NCBI RefSeq assembly: GCF_024721115.1
Contig: NZ_JAMDHK010000016.1
Span: 70,523 to 134,522, forward strand
Source: Salipiger pentaromativorans
Lineage (GTDB): Bacteria; Pseudomonadota; Alphaproteobacteria; Rhodobacterales; Rhodobacteraceae
DNA length: 64,000 nucleotides
Reading direction: 5' to 3'
The first letter of the stretch is position 1. Every line of letters begins with the position of its first letter. The position numbers and the translations under genes were made by a program. The notes below the pieces were generated by a model. It was not told the DNA's origin, did no database searches, and worked only from the letters and a program-made list of their open reading frames with translations. Shown piece by piece: positions 51,890 through 60,503 of this stretch.

Positions 51890-53359
51890 TTATTCGGCGG
51901 CGGTCTTGAGCTTGAAGCCCTTCTCGATCATGTCCGCGGGTTCCACCGGGTATTCGCCCGAGAAGCAGGCGTCGCAATATTGCGGCGCCTTGTCGTCGCG
52001 GCCGTTCGCCTCGCCCACGGCGCGGTAGAGCCCGTCGAGCGAGATGAATTTCAGCGAATCGACGCCCAGATGCGCGCACATCTCGTCCTCGGACATGGTG
52101 GCGGCCAGCAGCTTTTCGCGCTGCGGCGTATCGACGCCGTAGAAACAGGGCCAGGCGGTGGGGGGCGACGCGATGCGGAAATGCACCTCCGCCGCGCCCG
52201 CGTCGAGGATCATTTCCTTGATCTTGCGCGAGGTGGTGCCGCGCACCACCGAATCGTCCACCAGGATCACCCGCTTGCCCCGGATCAGCGCCCGGTTGAC
52301 GTTGAGCTTGAGCCGCACGCCCATGTTGCGGATCTGCTCGGTGGGTTCGATGAAGGTGCGGCCCATATACTGGTTGCGGATGATGCCCATGCCATAGGGA
52401 ATGCCGCTTTCATGCGCATAACCGATGGCCGCCGGGGTGCCGCTGTCGGGCACCGGGCAGACCAGATCGGCCTCGACCGGCGCTTCGCGGGCCAGTTCCA
52501 CGCCGATCTGGCGGCGGGTCTCATAGACCGAGCGGCCGCCGATGATCGAATCGGGGCGCGAGAAATAGACGTGTTCGAAGATGCAGAAGCGCGATTTGCG
52601 GGCGCGGAAGGGGCGGGTGCTTTCCACCTTGTCGCCCGAGATCACGACCATCTCGCCCGGCTCGATCTCGCGCACGAATTCGGCGCCGATGATGTCGAGC
52701 GCGCAGGTTTCCGAGCTTAGGCACCAGCCGTCGCCGACGCGGCCCAGCACCAGCGGGCGCACGCCGAGCGCGTCGCGCACGCCGATGAGCTTGGTGCGGG
52801 TCATGGCCACGACGCTGAAGGCGCCCTCGACCCTGCGCAGCGCGTCTTCCATGCGCGAGGGGATGTCGCGCTGAAGCGACCGGGCCATCAGATGGATGAT
52901 GCACTCGCTGTCCGACGAGCTTTGGAAGATCGAGCCGCGCTCGATCAGCTCGCGGCGCAGCGCCTCGGCATTGGTGATGTTGCCGTTATGGGCGATGGCG
53001 GCGCCGCCCATCGAGAACTCGCCGAAGAAGGGTTGCACGTCGCGGATGGCGGCGCCCTTCGATCCGGCGGTGGAATAGCGCACATGGCCGATGGCCAGCG
53101 CCCCGGGCAGGGTTTCCATCAGCGATTGTTTGGTGAAATTGTCGCGCACATAGCCGAAGCGGCGGGCGGAGTTGAAGCCTTCGCCGGGCGCGTAGGAGAC
53201 GATGCCGCCGGCTTCCTGGCCGCGGTGTTGCAGCGCGTGCAGCCCGAGGGCTACGAAATTCGCGGCATCGGTCACACCGATGACACCGAAGATCCCGCAT
53301 TCTTCATGCAGTGTGTCCCCCTCGATTGCGTCGAAATCGAAGGGATGGGCGGGTGGCAT
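51890..53359 (-). CDS. purF: Amidophosphoribosyltransferase
   Basis: First committed enzyme of purine synthesis (489 aa from ATG 53359; a TTG at 53374 with a GGAG site adds five residues). Catalytic cysteine follows the propeptide in ECGIFGVIGV; glutaminase motifs HVRYSTAGSKG and HNGNITNAE; PRPP loop VILVDDSVVRGTT. C-terminal residues CDACFSGEYPV are the usual ones. Divergent from the RES/Xre locus. Confidence 0.95.
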   Translation of the reverse strand: MPPAHPFDFDAIEGDTLHEECGIFGVIGVTDAANFVALGLHALQHRGQEAGGIVSYAPGEGFNSARRFGYVRDNFTKQSLMETLPGALAIGHVRYSTAGSKGAAIRDVQPFFGEFSMGGAAIAHNGNITNAEALRRELIERGSIFQSSSDSECIIHLMARSLQRDIPSRMEDALRRVEGAFSVVAMTRTKLIGVRDALGVRPLVLGRVGDGWCLSSETCALDIIGAEFVREIEPGEMVVISGDKVESTRPFRARKSRFCIFEHVYFSRPDSIIGGRSVYETRRQIGVELAREAPVEADLVCPVPDSGTPAAIGYAHESGIPYGMGIIRNQYMGRTFIEPTEQIRNMGVRLKLNVNRALIRGKRVILVDDSVVRGTTSRKIKEMILDAGAAEVHFRIASPPTAWPCFYGVDTPQREKLLAATMSEDEMCAHLGVDSLKFISLDGLYRAVGEANGRDDKAPQYCDACFSGEYPVEPADMIEKGFKLKTAAE

Positions 53360-53507
53360 CTGGCGCTCGGACAAGGGCAGCTCCGAATCCGGTATTGGGG
53401 TGTGGCCCCCTCATACTGGCATGAAGAGGACATGTCACGGAAGGATCACATTTCGGCGCTGCAATGCGGCAATGCAAGAGGGTTGTGCAAAAGAGCGCAA
53501 CTTTACC

Positions 53508-53543
53508 GGACAAAATGGACAAACTGGACATTTTGGACTATAT
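53508..53543 (+). promoter_or_regulatory. Four 9-bp direct repeats before the toxin-antitoxin genes
   Basis: GGACAAAAT, GGACAAACT, GGACATTTT and GGACTATAT follow one another without gaps (53508-53543), ending 23 bases before the antitoxin start. They look like operator sites for an autoregulatory antitoxin; no -10/-35 pair could be fixed with certainty. Confidence 0.55.
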
Positions 53544-53565
53544 GAAAGGCGACCAAGGAGCCCCC

Positions 53566-54291
53566 ATGTCCGAGAAATCCCAGGCTCTGCCGCCCGCCGA
53601 GTTTCAGATGATCGACCACGACAGCCTTTATCAAGGGTTGCTCGCGCGCAACCCGGGGCTGGATCCGGCGGTTGCCGAGGCGATTGTCACGGCGATGAGC
53701 CAGTCGGGCGCGGCGGTCGCGCGGGCCACGGTCGGGATGTGGAGCGGGGTGCGGGCGTTCGACACGCAGGTCACGGTATTCCCGGGGCAGGGGTATGCGC
53801 AGGGGTATTCCCCGGTTGGCGCCAGGCCCGACGAGGGCCTTTTCGACGCTGCTTTAGAACAGGAGGTCGAAACCCTGACCGGGCGCCCGCTGCCGGCGGC
53901 GGTGGCGCCCGAGGAAACCCTCCGGCGGCTGTCGCCGCTGATGCGCGCGCGCGACATGGAAAGCTGGGCGGGGCCGGTTCTGGGGCCGAGTGCCGCGGCG
54001 GAGTTTTTGGGGATCGGACGATCGACGCTCGATGCGTGGCGCAAGGAGGGGAAGATCATCGCGCTGCCCAAGGGCAAGCGCGCGCATGTGATCCCGATGG
54101 CGCAGTTTCCGGACGGACGCCCGATGCCCGGGCTCGACGGGGTGCTTGCCGCAGCGGGCGGCAATGCCGGTGTCGCCTGGGAATGGCTGTGCCAGCCGCA
54201 TCTGGATTTCGGCGACCGTCCGCCGCTTGAGGCACTGCGGGTCGGCGCGGTCGCGATGGTGACGACCGCCGCGCGGCGCAGCCTCGGCTGA
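53566..54291 (+). CDS. Xre/MbcA/ParS-type antitoxin (long form)
   Basis: 241 aa. N-terminal extension of about 100 residues (VAEAIVTAMSQSGAAVARATVGMW, then GQGYAQGYSP) with unknown role. A DNA-binding region lies near 145-175 (GPSAAAEFLGIGRSTLDAWRKEGKII), and the C-terminal toxin-binding (DUF2384-like) domain reads GGNAGVAWEWLCQPHLDFGDRPPLEALRVGA. AAGGAG precedes ATG 53566. The toxin gene starts 8 bases later. Confidence 0.82.
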   Translation: MSEKSQALPPAEFQMIDHDSLYQGLLARNPGLDPAVAEAIVTAMSQSGAAVARATVGMWSGVRAFDTQVTVFPGQGYAQGYSPVGARPDEGLFDAALEQEVETLTGRPLPAAVAPEETLRRLSPLMRARDMESWAGPVLGPSAAAEFLGIGRSTLDAWRKEGKIIALPKGKRAHVIPMAQFPDGRPMPGLDGVLAAAGGNAGVAWEWLCQPHLDFGDRPPLEALRVGAVAMVTTAARRSLG

Positions 54292-54299
54292 CGGGGCGG

Positions 54300-54896
54300 G
54301 TGGTGCTCGATCCGGCGGCGGTGGGGCTTGCGTTGCAGCGGGTGTCGCTGTTGCGCTGGCGTCGGGTCTATGCCGGCGCCTATCACGACATGCCGCTGGG
54401 CGCGGGCTATGGCGACACGCGCTTCTCTTCGCCGCGCCAGGGCTTTCGCGTCATCTACGCCGCCGAGGACACCGCGACCGGCATCGCGGAAACCATCGTG
54501 CGGGACCGGTTCGAACGGGTCGCGCGCCGCAACCGGGTGCTCCGCCTCGGCGAACTGGCGCGCTGGTCCGTCGCCGAGATCGGCACCGGCGCGCCGCTGA
54601 TGGTGCTCGATCTGGTCGATGTGTCGCCCTTCCTGCTGGGGATCGACACCGACACGCTTGGTGCGCGGGCGCATGACGCGGGGCAGGTGTTTTCGCAGAT
54701 GCTGCACGACCAGTTTCCCGAGATCGCGGGGATCAAGTACCGCAGCCGCCTGACCGGGCGGCTGTGCATGGTGATCTACGAGCGCGCCTTCCCGGCGCTG
54801 CGCTGCCCCGCCCATATGCGCCTGCTGGAGCATCCCGACCTGGCGGCGCATCTGCGCGCGCTGCATATCGAGATCGACCCCGAGGACGCGCTCTAG
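54300..54896 (+). CDS. RES-domain NAD-degrading toxin
   Basis: 198 aa from GTG 54300. RES domain with conserved residues Arg41 (DTRFSSP), Tyr53 (VIYAAE), Glu64 (GIAETIV) and Ser149 (KYRSRLTG). RES toxins are NAD+ phosphorylases or glycohydrolases in MbcTA/ParST-type systems. The pair forms a complete type II toxin-antitoxin module with the antitoxin first. All expected catalytic residues look intact. Confidence 0.87.
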   Translation: MVLDPAAVGLALQRVSLLRWRRVYAGAYHDMPLGAGYGDTRFSSPRQGFRVIYAAEDTATGIAETIVRDRFERVARRNRVLRLGELARWSVAEIGTGAPLMVLDLVDVSPFLLGIDTDTLGARAHDAGQVFSQMLHDQFPEIAGIKYRSRLTGRLCMVIYERAFPALRCPAHMRLLEHPDLAAHLRALHIEIDPEDAL

Positions 54897-54900
54897 ACGC

Positions 54901-56526
54901 TTATTCCGCCGCGTCCCAGTCGAGGCGGATGTCGTGGCTGTAGCGGTAGGCTTCGGGCAGGGTCGGCGCGGTGGCCTCGTCGATAAAGGCATGCACATTG
55001 GCCGGCGGCGTCACCGTCGCGTCGCGCCCGAACAGAAAGCTCTGCTCGCCGACGATCACCCGATAGGCCTTGTCCAGCGTCAGCGCCCGCGCGCGGGTGG
55101 GGGCGATGAGGCTGTGCACATCCTGGCCCGCGAGCTTGGCGGGATCGACCTTGCCGTCGGTGAACCAGTTCGCCAGCATCTCGGTGTTCGAGCGGAACTC
55201 GTCGCCGCCGCCCGCGCGGTCGAGATAGAGCGCGATCTCGCCCATCTCTTCGCCGAGATTGGGGGCGTCGGGCATGCCGTGCAGGTCGATATAGCCCCAG
55301 CCTTCGGCACCCTTCGCCTTGCGTGGAAAGGCCCAGGTCTGGTCGATATTGGCGCCCACCGTGGCGTGGCAGCCGCGGCAGAAGAAGGTCTCTTCGCGGG
55401 TCTGTGGCCGCAGGGCGCCATCGGCATCCTCGATGAAGGCTTGCAGCGTCCAGCCAAAGCCGTTGTCCATGCCCCGGTCCCCGAGGCTGATATAGCGCGG
55501 CAGGTTCTCGTCGGCCTTTTCCTGCAATTCATTGCCATAGCGCGATCGGAGCTGCGGGATGTCGAGCATCCGGCTCTTGACCATATAGCGCAGCTCTTTC
55601 ATGCGCGGCGGTGTGACGATCGCGTCGCCCTCGACGCCGACATAGCGCACGGAATGCAGGAACTCGGTGCCCTCGGGATACATCATGCGGGTCAGCGGTT
55701 CGCCCGAGGCGCCGCCCAGATAGCTGTCGCGGCGCGCGATCCAGGTCACCGGGCCCAGCGTGCCGTCGCCGTCCAGATCGGCACCGATCCGCGCCTCGTC
55801 CACCTCCGGCAGCGTCACGTCGTCGAGATCCTGAAAGGCGATTTCCAGCAGTGCGAGATTGGCCATGTAGATGTCGCGGCTTTCCTGCCCGGCGGCATCC
55901 TGACGGAAGGCGGCGGGCAGGCGGATCAGCACATCGTCGGTCGAGCCGTTGGTGGGCCAGAAGGTCGAGGGCTGCGGTTTGTAATTGAAGGCGACCCAGC
56001 CCGAACCGTCCCGGGCAAAGCCCGTCTCGTCGAAAGCCGCAGCGCCCAGGTGATATTCGGCGAGATCGGGAATCCAGCCTTCGAACCCCGTATCCTCCAG
56101 CCGTCCGGCGAGGTCGGAGTAATTCTCCGTTTCGATCCAGGCGAGGATTTCGGCATCGGAGATTGCCGCTACCTCGGCCGAGCGGTCGAGGAAGAGGTTC
56201 ACATGGTGGTTGGTCATGCCGGCGTCGGAAAACGCATAGCTTTCCTGCAACGCGCCATCCTGCATGAAATTCGGCCGGTCGGCCTCGGAATTGTACTGGT
56301 GGCAGACATAGCAGGGATTATGCCGCCCCTCGATCTTGGTATAGCACTGCGGCGGGATCGGCGCTTCGGGATTGTAGAGGCGGCCGGCCTCGGCCATGTC
56401 CTGCGCGGCGGGCCGCAGGCGCATGTAGTCTTCGGTTCCCATCCGGCTCAGATCCTCGGCGGCAAGGGCGCTGGCGGAGGAGAGCAGGGAGATCAGCAGG
56501 GCAGGGCGGAGCATTCGGGTCACCAT
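54901..56526 (-). CDS. Secreted di-heme cytochrome-like protein of unknown function
   Basis: 541 aa. Signal peptide near residues 1-23 (MLRPALLISLLSSASALA). Two c-type heme motifs, CYVCH (Cys72-His76) and CRGCH (Cys383-His387). Rich in aromatic and acidic residues; no recognised domain beyond the heme sites. The ATG at 56526 is used, with MLRPALL at 56514 as an alternative start. It sits downstream of PhoX (123-base gap) and may be its redox or accessory partner; that link is inferred. Confidence 0.75.
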   Translation of the reverse strand: MVTRMLRPALLISLLSSASALAAEDLSRMGTEDYMRLRPAAQDMAEAGRLYNPEAPIPPQCYTKIEGRHNPCYVCHQYNSEADRPNFMQDGALQESYAFSDAGMTNHHVNLFLDRSAEVAAISDAEILAWIETENYSDLAGRLEDTGFEGWIPDLAEYHLGAAAFDETGFARDGSGWVAFNYKPQPSTFWPTNGSTDDVLIRLPAAFRQDAAGQESRDIYMANLALLEIAFQDLDDVTLPEVDEARIGADLDGDGTLGPVTWIARRDSYLGGASGEPLTRMMYPEGTEFLHSVRYVGVEGDAIVTPPRMKELRYMVKSRMLDIPQLRSRYGNELQEKADENLPRYISLGDRGMDNGFGWTLQAFIEDADGALRPQTREETFFCRGCHATVGANIDQTWAFPRKAKGAEGWGYIDLHGMPDAPNLGEEMGEIALYLDRAGGGDEFRSNTEMLANWFTDGKVDPAKLAGQDVHSLIAPTRARALTLDKAYRVIVGEQSFLFGRDATVTPPANVHAFIDEATAPTLPEAYRYSHDIRLDWDAAE

Positions 56527-56591
56527 CGGTCGGGGAGAGGCGGACGGCAGGTGGCTGGCGGTCGGGCTGGCGGCTGCGGCGCGGGCTCTGA

Positions 56592-56626
56592 CAAAAGGAA
56601 AGAGGGGCCGCGCAAGGCGGCCCCTC
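56592..56626 (-). terminator. Terminator of phoX gene
   Basis: 10-bp perfect stem GAGGGGCCGC/GCGGCCCCTC (56602-56611 with 56617-56626), followed by TTTCC on the reverse strand. Confidence 0.7.
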
Positions 56627-56649
56627 GGTCATATCCTGGGACGGGCCGC

Positions 56650-58209
56650 TTACATCGCGGCGGATTTCCACAGCCACATGGCGTTGTTCTCGTGGTTGCC
56701 GGTGTCCTCGCCGATCAGCACGGAACCGTCATTGCGCACCACGATATTGTCGGGGTTCGACACCGCATCCAGCGCGCAGGCGTTGGTTTCGGCGTTCTTG
56801 TCGTAGGGGCCGCCGGCGACGACCGGGGTCATCGCGGTGATGTTGTAGGCCGCGTCGAAGGGCATCTGGTAGACGATGCCGCATTTGTTCTCGGTGACCT
56901 GAATGTCGCCCTTGTCGTCGGCCATGCCCTTGGCGACTTCCGACATCGCCATATAGGCATAGGGGACCGACCCGTCGGCGGCGCCGGCAAGGTTGATGTT
57001 CACGCCTTCCATCTTGCGGAACTCGGCGGTCGCGCCCTTGGCCGCGGCGGCCTTGCGGCTTTCGAGGAAGGCCACGCGGTTGTCGGCGGCGGTGCCGGCA
57101 GCCCAGGCGGCAACCTCGTCGTCGGAGATGTAGGAGGTTGCGCCCTCTTTGTAATCCTCCGCGGTCACGGCGTCATACTCGGCGATCCAGCCTTCGATCT
57201 CGGCGTTGCTGGCATGGGCCAGCTCGATCCACTCGATGTCGAAACCGGTGGTGGCGCTGTCGGCCCCCGAGGCGCCTTTCTGGGTCATCTTGGCGGCGTA
57301 GAGCGTGCCGGCCGACAGATCGCCGGCGGTGTCGGCGACGAATTTGAAGAACACCACATTGGTGCCGTCATCCGACAGATACACGGTCTTCCGGTCGGGC
57401 ATCACCACCGAGTTCTCGTGGCTGTAACGGCCCAGAGCGGTCATCTTGACCGGCGTGGCGGTGCCGGCGGGATCGGTGATCTCGACGATATAGCCGTAAC
57501 GGTAGGGGTTCGGGAACTTGCCCACATACGAGGCCAGCGCTTCCTGGTCGCCATGGTACTCATAGCCCGGGTTGTTCCAGTCGGCGGTGTCGTCGAAATA
57601 GAGCTCTTCCGAGGTCAGCGGCGTGTTCCAGGGCGACACGGTGCCGAAGCAGTTCACCCAGGTGCCCTGAACGGCAGAGAAATCGACCATGGTGGCGTCG
57701 GCTTCGTCGACACTGTAGCTGCCATCGGCGGCGCGGGTCAGCTTGACGCGCGACATGCCGCCGGGACGGTCTTCCCAGTTCGAGAAGAGATAGCCCTCGT
57801 TGTCGCCGGTGGCGATGAAGCCGTTGAAGTCGGGGTCGTTCGAGGTCTTGATGACGCCGCCCTTGCCGGCGATCACGCCCATCTTCTCGAAATCGCCCTC
57901 TTGAACCAGGATCTGGTAGGCGCCCAGCGAGGTCTTGACGAGCTTCATGTCGTCGCCTTCCGGCACCGACAGCGCGGCGGCGTCGAAATCGGCATTGGCC
58001 ACAACACCCACGGTCGCCTTGGCGAAATCGGTGCCGATGTCGTCGGAAGGGTGCTGCACGTTGAAGAACAGATCGTCGCCCTGCAGGAACATGCCGGTGA
58101 TCTCGCCGCCGACCGGAACGGTGGCAACGCGTTTGATCTCCTGCGCCATGGCGGCGGAGGTCAGGCAGGTGGTCGCTGCGAGCGCGAGAAGCGCTTTCGT
58201 GGCTTTCAT
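56650..58209 (-). CDS. PhoX-family (DUF839) periplasmic protein
   Basis: 519 aa. Sec signal peptide MKATKALLALAATTCLTSAAMA. DUF839/PhoX blocks include NDPDFNGFIATGDNEGYLFSNWED, GTWVNCFGTVSPWNTPLTSEE, YGYIVEITDP, GRYSHENSVVMPDRKTVYLSDDG and PDNIVVRNDGSVLIGEDTGNHENN. PhoX is a calcium/iron alkaline phosphatase, normally Tat-exported; here no RR motif is seen, which differs from the classical enzyme. The upstream region has 11-bp repeats resembling a Pho box. Phosphatase activity is likely but not certain. Confidence 0.85.
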   Translation of the reverse strand: MKATKALLALAATTCLTSAAMAQEIKRVATVPVGGEITGMFLQGDDLFFNVQHPSDDIGTDFAKATVGVVANADFDAAALSVPEGDDMKLVKTSLGAYQILVQEGDFEKMGVIAGKGGVIKTSNDPDFNGFIATGDNEGYLFSNWEDRPGGMSRVKLTRAADGSYSVDEADATMVDFSAVQGTWVNCFGTVSPWNTPLTSEELYFDDTADWNNPGYEYHGDQEALASYVGKFPNPYRYGYIVEITDPAGTATPVKMTALGRYSHENSVVMPDRKTVYLSDDGTNVVFFKFVADTAGDLSAGTLYAAKMTQKGASGADSATTGFDIEWIELAHASNAEIEGWIAEYDAVTAEDYKEGATSYISDDEVAAWAAGTAADNRVAFLESRKAAAAKGATAEFRKMEGVNINLAGAADGSVPYAYMAMSEVAKGMADDKGDIQVTENKCGIVYQMPFDAAYNITAMTPVVAGGPYDKNAETNACALDAVSNPDNIVVRNDGSVLIGEDTGNHENNAMWLWKSAAM

Positions 58210-58257
58210 GGGAATCTCCTGAGGTCAGGGTTGCGGTCGTCCGCCGGGCTAGACCTG

Positions 58258-58290
58258 TTCTGTGACGGTTCGGCGACGGTTTTGTAACGG
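58258..58290 (-). promoter_or_regulatory. Candidate Pho box: three 11-bp direct repeats
   Basis: Reverse strand: CCGTTAC-AAAA, CCGTCGC-CGAA, CCGTCAC-AGAA, period 11. They resemble the PhoB half-site CTGTCAT-N4, at the usual distance upstream of the PhoX gene start (58209). Confidence 0.5.
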
Positions 58291-58334
58291 CTGCATCAAT
58301 CCGGCGCGTGCCGCCGGGGCAGGGTGTCGCAGAT

Positions 58335-58365
58335 GAAAAAGCGCGCGCGGAAGATCCGCGCGCGC
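58335..58365 (-). terminator. Terminator of cvpA
   Basis: 10-bp stem GCGCGCGCGG/CCGCGCGCGC (58341-58350 with 58356-58365) followed by TTTTTC on the reverse strand. Confidence 0.7.
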
Positions 58366-58402
58366 CGTCTGAACCTGGAGAAGTGTTGCGGGCGGGTGCC
58401 GC

Positions 58403-58975
58403 TCAGGCGTCGTTTGCGCCCGGTGCGTGGCAAACCGCCACAAGCTGTTCGTATTGCCGGGTGATCCAGCCCAGAGCCGCCTCGGGATCCTGTTCCTCGA
58501 TGCGGTCGGTGAAGCGCGAGAAGATCGCCGCCGAGCGGGAATCATCGACCATCGGAATGTCCTGGGCGGTGATCACCGTGTCATAGACGAAGAAGGCGAT
58601 GGCCACGAGCAGCACGCCGCGCGCCACGCCGAAGAGAAAGCCGAGCCCCTGGTCGAGCCCGCCAAGCGCCGAGCGCTGGATCAGGCTGGAGAAGACCGGG
58701 GTGAAAAGCGAGGTGACCACCAGCGCCAGCGCCAGCACGGCGGCAAAGGCGGCGATCAGCGACAGCTCGCAGCTATCGGTGAGGAATTCGCCGATGACCG
58801 GCACTTCCTTGACCAGCGGCTGCACCTGCGGGGCAAAGACATAGGCGAGGAAGGCCGCGGCGATCCATCCGGCGATGGCCAGCGACTCGCGCACGAAGCC
58901 GCGCGAATAGGCCAGCAGCGCCGACAGCACGATGACGACGGCGACCACGCCATCCACGATAGTGAAACCTTCCAT
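58403..58975 (-). CDS. cvpA: CvpA-family membrane protein
   Basis: 190 aa with four hydrophobic helices; ALLAYSRGFVRESLAIAGWIAAAFLAYVF is the CvpA hallmark. The C-terminus is polar. In many bacteria cvpA is next to purF; here they are 5 kb apart, separated by PhoX, the di-heme gene and the toxin-antitoxin pair. Downstream of radA by 39 bases. Confidence 0.9.
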   Translation of the reverse strand: MEGFTIVDGVVAVVIVLSALLAYSRGFVRESLAIAGWIAAAFLAYVFAPQVQPLVKEVPVIGEFLTDSCELSLIAAFAAVLALALVVTSLFTPVFSSLIQRSALGGLDQGLGFLFGVARGVLLVAIAFFVYDTVITAQDIPMVDDSRSAAIFSRFTDRIEEQDPEAALGWITRQYEQLVAVCHAPGANDA

Positions 58976-59014
58976 CCGATCCCGTCCCTTGTCGACCCTG
59001 TCTGCCCGCGCGCC

Positions 59015-60379
59015 TCAGCCGGCGCCAAAGACCTCTCCCACCACGGCGGCCAGATCCGCCATTTCGGTGAGCGTCATCCCGTTCCCCTTGGCTTTTCCGC
59101 CCCGAGGCAGGATGGCCGTGGAGAAACCAAGTTTTTGCGCCTCTTTCAACCGGTTTTCGGTCTGTCCCACCGGACGTAAGGCGCCAGAGAGGCTGATTTC
59201 GCCGAAAACCACCGTTTCGGGCGGCAATGCCACATCTTCCCGCGCCGACAAAAGTGCTGCCGCCACCGCCAGATCGGCGGCGGGTTCGCTGACCTTCATG
59301 CCGCCCGCGACATTGAGATAGACATCGAGCCCGGCAAAGGGGATGCCGCAGCGCGCCTCCAGAACGGCGAGGATCATCGCCAGACGCCCGCCGTCCCAGC
59401 CCACCACGGTGCGGCGCGGCTGCGCCTGCGGCGTGGGGGCGACCAGCGCCTGGAATTCCACCAGCACCGGCCGCGTGCCCTCGATCCCGGCAAAGACCAC
59501 CGATCCGGTGGCCGGGGTGCCGCGCTCCGACAGAAACAGCGCCGAGGGGTTGCCGACCTCGGCCAGCCCGGCCCCGGTCATCTCGAAGACGCCGATCTCG
59601 TCGGCGGGGCCGAAGCGGTTCTTGACGCTTCGAAGGATGCGGAACTGATGGCCGCGCTCGCCCTCGAAATAGAGCACCGTGTCGACCATATGCTCGACCA
59701 CGCGGGGCCCGGCGATCTGGCCGTCCTTGGTGACATGTCCCACCATGATGACGCTGGTATTCCGCTTCTTGGCAAAGCTCGTCAGCTCATGGGCGGCGGC
59801 GCGCACCTGGCCCACCGAGCCGGGGGCCGAGCCCACATTGTCGGCCCACATGGTCTGGATCGAATCGACGATGGCGAGCGCGGGCTTTTCCTGCTCCAGC
59901 GTGGTGAGGATATCGCGCAGATTGGTCTCGGCGGCGAGCTTCACCGGCGCCTGTGTCAGATCCAGCCGCTGGGCGCGCATGCGCACCTGGGCGCTGGCCT
60001 CCTCGCCGCTGGCATAGATCACCTTGAGCCCGGTATTGGCAAAGGCCGCCGCCGCCTGCAAGAGCAGCGTCGATTTGCCGATGCCGGGATCGCCGCCCAC
60101 AAGGATGGCCGAGCCCGGCACCAGCCCGCCGCCCAGCACCCGGTCGAGCTCGCCGATGCCGCAGGCGGTGCGCGGCGGCGGCGCCTCGGGATGGCTGAGA
60201 TCGGTGAGCTTGGCGGCGCGGCCCTTGGCATTGCCCAGCGTCTTGCCCGTGGGCCCCTCCGAGAGCGGCGCCTCCTCGACGATGGTGTTCCATTCCCCGC
60301 AGGCTTCGCAGCGCCCCGACCATTTCGAGGTGCTGTTGCCGCAGGACTGACAGACAAAACTGGAGGAAGCGCGCGCCAT
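59015..60379 (-). CDS. radA: DNA repair protein RadA
   Basis: 454 aa. Zinc finger FVCQSCGNSTSKWSGRCEACGEW (four cysteines), RecA-like ATPase with Walker A GGDPGIGKST, RadA signature RSVKNRFGP, and a Lon-like C-terminal domain. Acts in recombination branch migration. Confidence 0.96.
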   Translation of the reverse strand: MARASSSFVCQSCGNSTSKWSGRCEACGEWNTIVEEAPLSEGPTGKTLGNAKGRAAKLTDLSHPEAPPPRTACGIGELDRVLGGGLVPGSAILVGGDPGIGKSTLLLQAAAAFANTGLKVIYASGEEASAQVRMRAQRLDLTQAPVKLAAETNLRDILTTLEQEKPALAIVDSIQTMWADNVGSAPGSVGQVRAAAHELTSFAKKRNTSVIMVGHVTKDGQIAGPRVVEHMVDTVLYFEGERGHQFRILRSVKNRFGPADEIGVFEMTGAGLAEVGNPSALFLSERGTPATGSVVFAGIEGTRPVLVEFQALVAPTPQAQPRRTVVGWDGGRLAMILAVLEARCGIPFAGLDVYLNVAGGMKVSEPAADLAVAAALLSAREDVALPPETVVFGEISLSGALRPVGQTENRLKEAQKLGFSTAILPRGGKAKGNGMTLTEMADLAAVVGEVFGAG

Positions 60380-60423
60380 ATCCGCCTTCTAGGCCCAGCC
60401 CTGCGGCAGGCGCAAGCATCCGG

Positions 60424-60450
60424 CTTTCATCTTTCCACAAATACGCCCGC
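60424..60450 (-). repeat. Dispersed GTATTT..GAAAGATGAAAG element, copy 6 (reverse)
   Basis: Reads GGCGTATTTGTGGAAAGATGAAAG on the reverse strand, between the coiled-coil gene and radA. Confidence 0.65.
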
Positions 60451-60503
60451 CGGAGGCCGGCCGGACGCACCCGCCCGTTCCGCCGCTTGGGAAGAGGCGC
60501 CGC

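Noticed and set aside
54934-58287. 1117-residue open frame opposite the di-heme and PhoX genes
   Set aside because: Composition is that of an antisense shadow and it lacks any motif or ribosome site; the reverse-strand genes have signal peptides and conserved motifs.
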